A stretch of 64,000 nt of DNA from contig NZ_JADIJK010000013.1 in NCBI RefSeq assembly GCF_017355205.1, positions 88,609 to 152,608 of the forward strand. Reading direction: 5' to 3'. Positions within the stretch are counted from its first letter, which is position 1, and each line of letters begins with the position of its first letter. The notes under the pieces were generated by a model. The model did no database searches. It was given only the letters and a program-made list of their open reading frames with translations, and was not told where the DNA came from. This DNA comes from Bacillus sp. SD088. Lineage in GTDB: Bacteria > Bacillota > Bacilli > Bacillales > Bacillaceae_C. A program made the position numbers and the translations under genes. Positions 17,519-26,239 of the stretch are shown piece after piece.

Positions 17519-18283
17519 TTAGTTCATTGTCATCCCGCCAGTAACGTTGATACCTTGTCCAGTCATGTAATCCGAGTATTCTGAAGCTAAAAAAACGACA
17601 ACATTGGCAATATCCTTTGGCAATGCTGTTCTTCCTAATGGTACTTGAGAGTTGTCTTCTAAACGAATCGATTCTCCATCTAGCCCTCGAAGTTCTCCAC
17701 CAATTACTCTTTCTGTCCTTTTCATATCCGTTTCTACGATCCCTGGACATACAGCATTCACATTAATTTGGTCTGGTGCCAATTCAATTGCAGCTACCTT
17801 TGTGATTCCCAATACTGCATGCTTTGAGGCTACGTAACTTCCCATCAAGCGATAGCCATTTTTTCCAGCTTGAGAGGAAATATTAATAATTTTCCCGCCT
17901 TCCCCCTGGGCCTTCATAACTTTGGCGGCCGCTTGCATGCATAAGTATACCCCTTTTGTGTTCACATCCATCGTCCGATCCCAATCATGTTCTTTAATAT
18001 TCACCATATAATCCATCGTGGAAATTCCTGCATTGTTGACTAGAATATCCAATCTCCCGAAGTGAGTTGTTACTTTTTTTATCATCGCTTCTACTTGATC
18101 GCTTTTAGATACATTGGTTTGAACATAATATAGGTGATCATTTGCGTCCTTTTCTGGCACGGACATATCAGCAACCGCCACTTTTGCACCACAATCCAAA
18201 AACGCATCGGCAATTGCCTTTCCGATTCCATTTGCCCCGCCTGTGACAATGGCTACTTTTCCTGTTAAATCCATCGAGTACAT
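17519..18283 (-). CDS. Short-chain dehydrogenase/reductase under SAM riboswitch control
   Basis: 254 residues, classical SDR: cofactor loop TGGANGIG, NNAG (LVNNAGIS), catalytic Ser in ISSQAG and YVASK. The absence of an obvious NADP-type arginine and the acidic residue after strand 2 (VADMS) suggest NAD preference. First gene after the S-box, followed by the NhaC-type transporter. It may oxidise or reduce a hydroxy or keto form of a methionine-pathway compound; no specific substrate can be assigned from the sequence. Confidence 0.88.
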   Translation of the reverse strand: MYSMDLTGKVAIVTGGANGIGKAIADAFLDCGAKVAVADMSVPEKDANDHLYYVQTNVSKSDQVEAMIKKVTTHFGRLDILVNNAGISTMDYMVNIKEHDWDRTMDVNTKGVYLCMQAAAKVMKAQGEGGKIINISSQAGKNGYRLMGSYVASKHAVLGITKVAAIELAPDQINVNAVCPGIVETDMKRTERVIGGELRGLDGESIRLEDNSQVPLGRTALPKDIANVVVFLASEYSDYMTGQGINVTGGMTMN

Positions 18284-18339
18284 TGGTTGTCCCCCTTTGA
18301 AATGCCTTTTTGAGATGCAGGCAGCTTTCCCTTTTACCC

Positions 18340-18502
18340 AATAAAAAACCTCTTCATTTGAATGAAAGAGGCTTTAAAAAACATAATAGACTTCCTCTTC
18401 TCATCTTTAAGTTAATAACTACTGGAATTGGCACAGTACTTCTAAGAGTCCGCTGCCGAGGCTTCGTAGGGCCAGTCCCTCCACCTCTCTAGATAAGAAA
18501 TA
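18340..18502 (-). promoter_or_regulatory. SAM-I (S-box) riboswitch with terminator
   Basis: On the minus strand the leader starts CTTATCTAGAGAGGTGGAGG, then GACTGGCCC, GAAGCC, CGGCAGC, GTGCCAATTCC and closes with AAAGATGAGAAGAGG (aptamer about 18500-18391). Helix P1 pairs CTTATC with GATGAG. Downstream, GCCTCTTTCATT...AATGAAGAGG plus TTTTTT (18376-18343) forms a terminator whose 5' arm can instead pair with the AAGAGG at the aptamer's end. This is the canonical S-box off-switch: high SAM terminates transcription before the SDR and transporter genes. Confidence 0.95.
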
Positions 18503-18642
18503 GTATAAAGTATGTAATTAGTAATAAATTACCTCAAAAAACTATGTAAGTCAATAGTGGAAGAGAAATAATAGCTTGTCGTCGGTAAAATCTCTTTCAA
18601 ATTAACTATATTTTTTAATTGGATAATTCCTCAATGACATGC

Positions 18643-18700
18643 TATAATATCTCCATTACTACGCATGTAGTTTTTCTCTAATTACTACGTTTGTAGTAAT
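18643..18700 (+). promoter_or_regulatory. Promoter with two BlaI/MecI-type operators
   Basis: -10 TATAAT at 18643-18648 (with a weak TTGGAT about 18 bp before). Just after it lie two dyads: TTACTACGCATGTAGT (18656-18671) and ATTACTACGTTTGTAGTAAT (18681-18700). Both carry the TACTAC/GTAGTA arms of BlaI/MecI operators and cover the predicted transcription start, as expected for repression of the PBP gene. Confidence 0.8.
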
Positions 18701-18728
18701 TAGTATTGATTAAAGGAGAGATGAATAT

Positions 18729-20774
18729 ATGACTAGTCGAATGAAAAGAAACAAGCTGCGAATGCTTCCTTATATAATGATAATATTCTTTTTGCTCATA
18801 GGGATTGGGGGATTGGGTTATTTTCAACTTAAAAATGCGGGTGAGCGTGATCAAGCCCAGGAAGTAGCAAATCAATTCCTACAAATTTTAGAGGATAAGG
18901 AGTATGAAGATTTAAGTACTGTACTAGATCAGCAGTCATACAAAGCACTAGGGTATACATTAGACGAAGTAAAAGATAAATATGAAAAGATTTTTAATAG
19001 CATCCCTATTCACAACATCCGTGCTACTAAGGTAAACATAGATGAAATAAATCAAAATGAACAAAAGCTTTCATTTCAACTAAGTTTCACCACTCCTTTA
19101 GGTAACATGGATAAGTTGCATTATCAGGCAAAGCTTGTGAGAAGGGATGATGATTATTTTGTAGAATGGGACCCCTCTCTAATTTTTCCAGAAATGGAGG
19201 GGAAGGATAAGGTGGCATTTCGTGTTTCCCCAGCGGAACGTGGTGAAATTCATGACCATGCTGGCAATAAACTGGCTGTTAATGAGGATTTTAAATGGGT
19301 TGGTGTCATCCCGAAAGACTTGGGCCAGGGGAAGGAAAAAGAAAGTAGTCTTGAAAATATAAGTAAACAATTTAATATTTCACTGAATGATTTGCATAAA
19401 ACACTTCAACAAGATTGGATAAAAGACGATTTATTCGTACCCCTTAAAATCATTGAATCTGATAAAGTAAAGCAGTTGCCTGGGGTTGCCTATCAAGATA
19501 CTAAGGTTCGTTATTACCCTTTAAAGGAGGCAGCTGCCAATTTAGTCGGTTATATTGGTAAGGTCACAGAAGAGGATTTAGAAAAAAATCCAAATCTCTC
19601 TGAAGAGAATATGATTGGAAGAATGGGATTAGAGCGAGCTTTTGATAAGGAATTACGAGGAAAGGATGGCGGGGAGCTTTTTATCGTTGATGAACAGGGA
19701 GAGAAGAAGCAAGAAATTCAAAAGGTAGAGAAGATGGATGGTGAAAATATTCAATTAACTATTGATGCCTATATTCAAGAGAAAGCCTATGAGCATTTAA
19801 AAGAGAAACCAGGAGCAACAGTTGTGATGAACCCCGATGACGGTGGTCTCTATGCTTTGGTTAGTTCGCCGTCGTTTGATCCTAATAAAATGGTGCAAGG
19901 GATATCGCAGGATGAATACAATGAATATGCGAATGATGAGAGAAAACCATTTCTTTCTAGATTTGCAGTCGGTTATGCACCCGGGTCAACATTTAAGACG
20001 ATCACAGCAGGCATTGGCCTTGATGCAAATGTGACACAGATAGATAAGGTAAGAGAAATAAGTGGTTTAAAATGGCAAAAGGATAAAGGCTGGGGAGGTT
20101 ATTCTGTGACCCGTGTTTCTGAAGTAAGTAAGGTAAATATGAGACAGGCCTTAATTTACTCTGATAACATCTATTTTGCTCAAGAAGCTTTAGAGATAGG
20201 AGAAAAACGTTTCAGAAAGGGCTTAGACCAATTTATCTTTGGGGAAGAATTAGATTTACCCATTACTATGAAGCCCGCGCAAATATCGAATCAAGATACA
20301 TTTGATTCAGAAATCCTCTTAGCTGATACGGCATATGGACAAGGGGAATTATTGATGACGCCCATTCAGCAGGCTGTGATGTACTCTACTTTTCGGAATG
20401 AGGGAAACATCATTTATCCGCAATTATTAGCAGCAGATAAAAAAGAAAGAAAAACGAAAGCTGCACTTACAAGTAAATCAGTAAATGAAATAAAAGATAG
20501 CTTGGTTGAGGTAGTTCATGATCCAAATGGCACGGCCCATAGTCTGTATAACCCAGAGCATCATTTAGCTGCCAAAACCGGCACAGCTGAGTTAAAACTG
20601 AAACAAGGTGAACAAGGGAATGAAAACAGTTTTTTACTTGCTTTTGATACAGACGAGTATGATTTTTTAGTTCTCTCACTTGTAGAGAATTATACTTCCG
20701 GAAACTCTGCAACCCAACTAAACCAAGCGTTCATAGAAGAATTATATGCCTATTTCTCAAAGATGGGCACATAA
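18729..20774 (+). CDS. MecA-like class B penicillin-binding protein, BlaI-controlled
   Basis: 681 residues: one N-terminal membrane anchor, an NTF2-like MecA_N domain (about 40-150), a PBP dimerisation domain and a transpeptidase domain. Active-site motifs are STFK (about 419), SDN (about 477) and KTGTAE (about 615). Catalyses peptidoglycan cross-linking. The domain order matches PBP2a/PBP3 types that tolerate beta-lactams. Position ahead of blaI-blaR1, with matching operators, indicates induction by beta-lactams. The start follows AAAGGAGAG. A second paralogue lies at 36118-38112. Confidence 0.92.
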   Translation: MTSRMKRNKLRMLPYIMIIFFLLIGIGGLGYFQLKNAGERDQAQEVANQFLQILEDKEYEDLSTVLDQQSYKALGYTLDEVKDKYEKIFNSIPIHNIRATKVNIDEINQNEQKLSFQLSFTTPLGNMDKLHYQAKLVRRDDDYFVEWDPSLIFPEMEGKDKVAFRVSPAERGEIHDHAGNKLAVNEDFKWVGVIPKDLGQGKEKESSLENISKQFNISLNDLHKTLQQDWIKDDLFVPLKIIESDKVKQLPGVAYQDTKVRYYPLKEAAANLVGYIGKVTEEDLEKNPNLSEENMIGRMGLERAFDKELRGKDGGELFIVDEQGEKKQEIQKVEKMDGENIQLTIDAYIQEKAYEHLKEKPGATVVMNPDDGGLYALVSSPSFDPNKMVQGISQDEYNEYANDERKPFLSRFAVGYAPGSTFKTITAGIGLDANVTQIDKVREISGLKWQKDKGWGGYSVTRVSEVSKVNMRQALIYSDNIYFAQEALEIGEKRFRKGLDQFIFGEELDLPITMKPAQISNQDTFDSEILLADTAYGQGELLMTPIQQAVMYSTFRNEGNIIYPQLLAADKKERKTKAALTSKSVNEIKDSLVEVVHDPNGTAHSLYNPEHHLAAKTGTAELKLKQGEQGNENSFLLAFDTDEYDFLVLSLVENYTSGNSATQLNQAFIEELYAYFSKMGT

Positions 20775-20791
20775 CATATGCGCTGCTTGAT

Positions 20792-20837
20792 TTGACCGCC
20801 TGCGCATTTATTTTATATAATAAATACTACACATGTA
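20792..20837 (+). promoter_or_regulatory. blaI-blaR1 promoter with third BlaI operator
   Basis: TTGACC (20792-20797), 18 bp spacer, TATAAT (20816-20821), then TACTACACATGTA (20825-20837) over the start site. The dyad resembles the two upstream of the PBP gene, so BlaI should also repress its own operon. Confidence 0.75.
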
Positions 20838-20856
20838 AGAGTAGGGGGTATGAAGA

Positions 20857-21246
20857 ATGAGTAAAATTCCGCCAATATCGGAAGCAGAATATGAAGTGAT
20901 GAAAATTGTATGGAAGTATGAGCCGATTTCCACTCCTGAGGTTGTCGAGAAGGTTATGGGGAAAATTGACTGGAAACCAAATACCATTCACACGATGCTT
21001 GCACGTCTAGTAAAGAAAAAGGTCTTGCAAACGAAAAAAGAGGGAAGAGTGTTTGTTTACACATCACTTGTTCAGCAGCATGAATATGTTGAACAAAAAA
21101 GCGAACTATTCCTTAAACAGTTTTTTAATGGTGCGTTAAATTCTATGGTGTTAAATTTTATTGAGAATGATCAACTATCAGAAGAAGATATAGATGAATT
21201 AAAAGCGATATTATCAGAAAGGGAGAAGAAGAAAGGGGGAGAATAA
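20857..21246 (+). CDS. blaI: BlaI/MecI-family repressor
   Basis: 129 residues: an N-terminal winged helix (ISEAEYEVMKIVWKYEPIST...WKPNTIHTMLARLVKKKVL) and a C-terminal dimerisation helix pair. Represses beta-lactam resistance genes by binding TACTAC-type dyads. BlaI is cut after BlaR1 activation; the cleavage region near the C-terminal helices (NSMVLNFIEN) is present. The TAA overlaps the blaR1 ATG (TAATG). Confidence 0.95.
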   Translation: MSKIPPISEAEYEVMKIVWKYEPISTPEVVEKVMGKIDWKPNTIHTMLARLVKKKVLQTKKEGRVFVYTSLVQQHEYVEQKSELFLKQFFNGALNSMVLNFIENDQLSEEDIDELKAILSEREKKKGGE

Positions 21247-23039
21247 TGGATACCTTTATACATCGTTTTATGCTAAGTACTTTGCTAGTTACTTTGCTAA
21301 TTATCACGATTCTTTTGCTTAAAAAGGGATTGAGCAAGCATCTTTCTATTAAAGTGCATTATAAAATTTGGTACTTTCTTTTCGTTCCCCTAATGACTCC
21401 CTTTTTTCCGTGGGATTTTTTCAAACTTGGAGCAATCCCAGCGATTTTTACAAATATATTCACGCAAAATACATCGAATTCCCTTAAGCAAAAAAGTATG
21501 AGCGGGTCCACAATCTCTCAAGCAGAAAACAGTGATCTATTACGCGATTTTGCTATATCGGTGAATAGGTCAACTCCAGAATCTGTGTTCACTATGGGGT
21601 TAATCGTTTGGGCGATTGGCATAGTTGTCTTAGCTGGATGGATTATCTATTCACATGGCCAAATCCGCAAAATTAAAAAGTCGGCCTCACTTATAAGAGA
21701 TCAAAAGATAAAGGATCTATTAGAAGAGTGTAAGGAGATTGTCGGGGTAAGAAGAGAGATCGCATTGCAGGAGACTTCAATGATCAATTCCCCGATTACC
21801 TTTGGGATGATAAAGCCATCTATCCTTTTGCCTTTACATGCTCAAAGGGAATTTTCATTGAATGAATTAAAATATGTTTTTTTACATGAATTAAGCCATC
21901 AAAAAAACAAAGATGTGCTCGTTAATAATCTGATGTTGGCCTTGCAAATCTTGTATTGGTTTAATCCATTTGTTTGGTATGCTTTAAAGCGGATAAGAAT
22001 CGATCGTGAATTAGCTTGCGATGCATCTGTGCTAAGTCTGATAGATGAAGACAACTATGTCGACTATGGGCATACAATTCTTCATTTTGCGAGAGGAAAA
22101 CATGACCGTGTGTATGAACAATTTGTTCCAGGAATAGGAGGAACGAAAAAACAAATAAAACAGAGAATCATTAGCATTGCAAAGCATACTGAGGATTCAC
22201 AATTATTGAGACGGAAAAGTATAGCCATTTGCATAGCCTTAGGTATGTTTGTGCTATGCCTGACACCCTTCACTAATGCTGTAGCCAGTTCTGATGTTTA
22301 TGCATTCGATGAGGAAAAGGTTATATATGAAGATTTAGATCGTTATTTTCAAGGATTTAAAGGCAGCTTTGTTTTATATGATGCATCCGAAGATCAATAT
22401 CATATTTATAATCAGAAGATGAGTGAACAAAGGGTTTCTCCTAATAGCACCTATAAAATTTACTCAGCCTTATTTGCCTTAGAGTCAAATGTGATAACAC
22501 CTGACAACAATGTACAGACTTGGGATGGTGAAGTTCACCCTTATCCAGAATGGAATCAAAACCATAACTTGGATACGGCCATAGGAAGTTCAGTGAACTG
22601 GTATTTCCAGAATCTTGATCAGAAAATGGGCAAAAAGCAATTACAACATTATGTTGATAAAATAATGTACGGAAATGAGAATCTCTCCGGGCAGCTGGAT
22701 CAATATTGGATGGAATCTTCATTAAAAATTTCTCCAATTGAACAAGTGGAATTATTAGTTGCTTTACAAGAAAACCGCTTCGGTTTTAAAGAAGAAAACA
22801 TTCAAGCCGTTAAGCAAGCAATCTCTATTGAGAAGAAAGCGCAGGGACAATTACATGGAAAAACAGGCACAGGTACGATTAATGGAATAGATGTGAATGG
22901 TTGGTTTATTGGCTATATCGAAAAGAATCATCATTTTTATTATTTTGCTGTTAATATTCAAAATGATGGGGCAAACGGTAGTAAAGCAGCTGAGATCGCC
23001 AAGCACATTCTCCAGGATAAAAACATTTATTCGTATTAA
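21246..23039 (+). CDS. blaR1: BlaR1/MecR1-family beta-lactam sensor and signal-transducing metalloprotease
   Basis: 597 residues: N-terminal membrane segments, M56 metalloprotease domain with HELSH (about 214-219), a further membrane segment (about 330), then an extracellular penicillin-sensor domain like class D beta-lactamases. The sensor has STYK (about 400), SVN and KTGTG (about 538). Acylation by a beta-lactam triggers the cytoplasmic protease and removal of BlaI. Completes the pbp-blaI-blaR1 module. Confidence 0.94.
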   Translation: MDTFIHRFMLSTLLVTLLIITILLLKKGLSKHLSIKVHYKIWYFLFVPLMTPFFPWDFFKLGAIPAIFTNIFTQNTSNSLKQKSMSGSTISQAENSDLLRDFAISVNRSTPESVFTMGLIVWAIGIVVLAGWIIYSHGQIRKIKKSASLIRDQKIKDLLEECKEIVGVRREIALQETSMINSPITFGMIKPSILLPLHAQREFSLNELKYVFLHELSHQKNKDVLVNNLMLALQILYWFNPFVWYALKRIRIDRELACDASVLSLIDEDNYVDYGHTILHFARGKHDRVYEQFVPGIGGTKKQIKQRIISIAKHTEDSQLLRRKSIAICIALGMFVLCLTPFTNAVASSDVYAFDEEKVIYEDLDRYFQGFKGSFVLYDASEDQYHIYNQKMSEQRVSPNSTYKIYSALFALESNVITPDNNVQTWDGEVHPYPEWNQNHNLDTAIGSSVNWYFQNLDQKMGKKQLQHYVDKIMYGNENLSGQLDQYWMESSLKISPIEQVELLVALQENRFGFKEENIQAVKQAISIEKKAQGQLHGKTGTGTINGIDVNGWFIGYIEKNHHFYYFAVNIQNDGANGSKAAEIAKHILQDKNIYSY

Positions 23040-23074
23040 TGCTGTCTACCGATAACCCAGGAATGCCTAAACCA

Positions 23075-23113
23075 AAAAATCCCGGATTCTAATATAGAAT
23101 CTCGGGTTTTTTG
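23075..23113 (+). terminator. Terminator after blaR1
   Basis: The stem CCCGGATTCTA / TAGAATCTCGGG is followed by TTTTTTG. The A-run on the left also makes it usable by the convergent BCCT gene. Confidence 0.85.
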
Positions 23114-23177
23114 TGTGCAGGAATTTATAAACTTCTGGCTTATAGGTAAATTGCAGTTTTACACTTTCTTAGGTGCC

Positions 23178-24707
23178 TTATTTTGATGATTTTTCTGCTT
23201 TTGGTTCCCTTGGTCTTCGCACAAGTCCCAGCCTTTTTTTCTCACTGGCCAATGCCTTATAAAGCGAGAACATCATCAGGATCATGATAATAGAAAATGG
23301 TAAGGCCGCAATAATTAAAGCATTTTGTAATGCGTCCAAGCCACCACTATATAAGAGAATAGAGGCCATAGCCGCTGAGATAATTCCCCATGAAAGCTTA
23401 ACAGTATTAGGTGGGGTAAGCGATCCATAAGTTGTTTGCATACCTAGTACAAAGGTTGCAGAGTCTGCCGATGTGATAAAAAAGATCGCAACCAGAGCAA
23501 TCCCGACAATTGACAAGACAATGGAAAATGGCATTTCATGAAAGACGGCAAATAACACTTCTTCTGTTGCAAATTGCGTTAAATCAATTGCTCCAATTTG
23601 CTGAACATCAATCGCTGCTGTACCGAATACAGCAAACCAAATAAAGCTGACGATAGCTGGAGCCAAAAGAACTCCAATGACAAATTCGCGAATGGTACGA
23701 CCCTTAGAAACCCTGGCAATAAATATACCAACGAAAGGTGACCAAGAGATCCACCAAGCCCAATAAAAGATGGTCCAGTCATTAATCCATTCTCGATGAC
23801 TAGAATTCAAAGGGGCAATCCGAAAACTCATCTGAATTATGTTTTGCAAATAAAGTCCAATCGTATCTGTAAACATATTCAAAATTAATAAGGTAGGGCC
23901 AACGATAAAGACTAAAAGAAGCAATAGTACAGCTAAGATCATATTTGTATTGCTTAGGTACTTAATTCCTTTACTTAATCCGGACCAAGATGATATCAAG
24001 AATAAGACGGTGACAATAGCAATAATGATAAACTGGATCGGAAAGGAAATGGGGACATTAAAAAGGTAAGAAAGTCCACCATTGATTTGGGCAGCCCCAA
24101 ATCCTAATGTTGTGGATACACCAATCACCGTAGCTAGAACAGCAATAATATCAACCAATACGCCAATTCGGCCTCTCGCATACTTACCTAAAATCGGTTC
24201 TAATGTGGCACTGATCAAACCTGGACGGTCTTTCCGGAAATTGAAGAAGGCAAGGCTTAATCCAACAAATGCGTAGATTGCCCATGCGTGAATCCCCCAG
24301 TGAAAGAAAGTATAACGCATGGATTCCTTTAACGCTTCGTCTGTACCGGGTTCAGCAGTGGCTGAGTTAATGGCAAAATGGGAAATTGGCTCTGCTGCCC
24401 CCCAAAAGACTAAACCAATTCCCATTCCTGCACTAAAGAGCATGGCAAACCATGAGGTTCGGGAAAATTCAGGTCGATCATTCTGTTTCCCTAATCGAAT
24501 TGTTCCGATAGGACTAAAAATAAGAAAGATACAAAAGAGGACAATTACGGAAACTAGGATTAAATAATACCAACCAAAACTACTTGTAATAAAATCTTTC
24601 ACATTAGAGGTCATCGCTTCAAAGCTATCTGGTGCTGCAACTCCAAAAATAACTGCAATAACTAAGAAAGCAGCAGATATCCAAAATACATTCGAAATTT
24701 TATTCAT
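23178..24707 (-). CDS. BCCT-family glycine betaine/choline-type transporter
   Basis: 509 residues, about twelve membrane segments. Signatures of the betaine/carnitine/choline transporter family include [34 protein letters not shown] and [25 protein letters not shown]. The glycine-rich helix [10 protein letters not shown] suits a sodium-coupled carrier such as OpuD. Imports compatible solutes under osmotic stress. The start at 24707 is chosen because AAAGGA lies about 9 nt upstream; a longer in-frame ATG at 24740 lacks such a site. Confidence 0.93.
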   Translation of the reverse strand: MNKISNVFWISAAFLVIAVIFGVAAPDSFEAMTSNVKDFITSSFGWYYLILVSVIVLFCIFLIFSPIGTIRLGKQNDRPEFSRTSWFAMLFSAGMGIGLVFWGAAEPISHFAINSATAEPGTDEALKESMRYTFFHWGIHAWAIYAFVGLSLAFFNFRKDRPGLISATLEPILGKYARGRIGVLVDIIAVLATVIGVSTTLGFGAAQINGGLSYLFNVPISFPIQFIIIAIVTVLFLISSWSGLSKGIKYLSNTNMILAVLLLLLVFIVGPTLLILNMFTDTIGLYLQNIIQMSFRIAPLNSSHREWINDWTIFYWAWWISWSPFVGIFIARVSKGRTIREFVIGVLLAPAIVSFIWFAVFGTAAIDVQQIGAIDLTQFATEEVLFAVFHEMPFSIVLSIVGIALVAIFFITSADSATFVLGMQTTYGSLTPPNTVKLSWGIISAAMASILLYSGGLDALQNALIIAALPFSIIMILMMFSLYKALASEKKRLGLVRRPREPKAEKSSK

Positions 24708-25126
24708 GCCGTTTTCCTTTCTAATAACAAATTTTTTCATTTTTTTACCATATCAATGATCGTGACCTTTTTCAAATGTCTTGTTTATAGAGTGTGTTCC
24801 CAAAGGAGGATAAAATGAAACCCCAACCAGCGACCCCGTGATGCCAGTCACTTTATCTTTCCTCGTTAAACGATAATTCATTCAGGTTGAATCCGAAAGG
24901 TAATGATGCAAAAGATAGCTGGTTTACATGTATGGTTCGAAGACAAATTCGTTTACATTGGGTCCTTTCATTAATACAATGAATATTGTAAAAATTTTTA
25001 AGGAAAGAGTTAAGAAATTGAAACATAGAGAAATATTGAGTAAAAATCATTACTCAGCAGTTGATTCACTTTTTTAAAAGATAAATAAAGTTTTCTTAAG
25101 ATTGCTTCAAGGCTGGGCAGTTGTTG
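24708..25126. other. Spacer without recognised gene
   Basis: Contains an excellent Shine-Dalgarno AAAGGAGGATAA at about 24802, followed by an eight-codon ORF only (24815-24841), perhaps a gene remnant. Nothing else recognised until the repeat at 25127. Confidence 0.35.
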
Positions 25127-25318
25127 TCAGCTTCAGGAGCCATCGGATCAAGGCTCGCAGGAGCGAGTCCATCGGCGTTGCGACGTACAGGATGTACTAG
25201 TGCAGACGAAGCGACAGGACGTCGCGTTTGGGTCTGCCGCCAGGATGGCACGTTTTTAGCCGTTCATCCTTATTAAGAAAGTTTGTAGGTCGCTAAACGG
25301 GCGCTTGCGCTTTTGTTT
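25127..25318. repeat. Composite repeat, inverted D core plus foldback end
   Basis: The part GCGACGTACAGGATGTACTA, then GCAGACGAAGCGACAGGACG (about 25178-25220), is the reverse complement of the core of repeat D. The right end, AAGTTTGTAGGTCGCTAAACG then GGCGCTTGCGCTTTTG, matches the right end of R2 and R3. It looks like a mosaic of the two families. Confidence 0.7.
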
Positions 25319-25368
25319 TGGAGCAAGTGAATGGATGAGGAAAATAATACATAGGGAGAGTGATCATT

Positions 25369-26055
25369 ATGGGATTATTAACAAATCAAGTTGTCCTAGT
25401 GACAGGTGCAGGAACTGGCTTAGGAAGAGCAACAGCGATTCAAATGGCGGCCGAAGGAGCAGAAGTTGTATTAACCGGAAGACGTAAGGAAAAATTACAG
25501 GAAGTAGCAGAGGTTATTGGGCAGGCAGGGGGCCGATCGCTTGTATTCCCTGTGGATGTAACGAATCCAGAAGAGGTGAACACGCTGCGTGATCAGTTAA
25601 TCGCTCAAGTGGGTCGGATAGATGTGTTAATCAATAACGTCGGCGGGACTGGGGGATTCAGTGCAGTCCATGACATGACAGTTTCGTTATGGGATCATAC
25701 GATTCGTCTCAACTTATCTAGCTCCTTCATTGTAACAAACGCATTTCTTCCGATAATGCGAAAGCAACAGTATGGTCGGATTGTGACCATTACTTCTGCA
25801 ATGGCTCATTATGAGTATGAAGGTTTTGGGGCTTATTCGGCTGCTAAAGCAGGTTTGGAAGGATTAATGCGCACAGTGGCGCTTGAAGAAAAGGAACATG
25901 GAATATTAGTGAACATGTTCGATCCAGGGAATTTGAAAACGGAGCAAAACCCTTATGGAGAAGGGGATCCAGCGACAGTTGTTGATGGAATTGTAAAATT
26001 GGCAGCTTTACCGGCAGATGGGGTCAATGGACAGGTTATCAAAGCGAGTGAATAA
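25369..26055 (+). CDS. Short-chain dehydrogenase/reductase
   Basis: 228 residues, classical SDR: TGAGTGLG cofactor loop, LINNVGG, catalytic TSAMAH and YSAAK. The TGRRKEK stretch after strand 2 suggests NADP(H). Shorter than most SDRs and the C-terminal lobe is trimmed. The start at 25369 is favoured by AGGGAGAG 8 nt upstream. Stands alone after a repeat; substrate unknown. Confidence 0.88.
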   Translation: MGLLTNQVVLVTGAGTGLGRATAIQMAAEGAEVVLTGRRKEKLQEVAEVIGQAGGRSLVFPVDVTNPEEVNTLRDQLIAQVGRIDVLINNVGGTGGFSAVHDMTVSLWDHTIRLNLSSSFIVTNAFLPIMRKQQYGRIVTITSAMAHYEYEGFGAYSAAKAGLEGLMRTVALEEKEHGILVNMFDPGNLKTEQNPYGEGDPATVVDGIVKLAALPADGVNGQVIKASE

Positions 26056-26132
26056 AATGGGGGATTTTATAATTTTCACCCATGCAAGTGAGGAAGAAAT
26101 ATGATAATCTAATAATAAGTTCATAAATGGTT

Positions 26133-26213
26133 GGAGATGCAGAGAGACCAAGCAGCACTATTGTCTAGTTTATAGTGTCTGTTTTGAGTCTCTTTTTTTG
26201 CATCTCCTTTTTT
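26133..26213 (+). promoter_or_regulatory. glpD leader terminator/antiterminator (GlpP target)
   Basis: An interlocking hairpin: GGAGATGCA (26133) pairs with TGCATCTCC (26199), and inside it AGAGAC pairs with GTCTCT followed by TTTTTTT. In Bacillus subtilis GlpP with glycerol-3-phosphate prevents termination in such leaders. glpP lies just downstream, which supports the same control here. Confidence 0.75.
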
Positions 26214-26239
26214 AGCACATTCGAAGGGGGAGAACTGTT

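Noticed and set aside
24802..24841. Eight-codon ORF behind AAAGGAGGATAA
   Set aside because: Excellent ribosome site but too short to support as a gene; listed as a possible remnant only.
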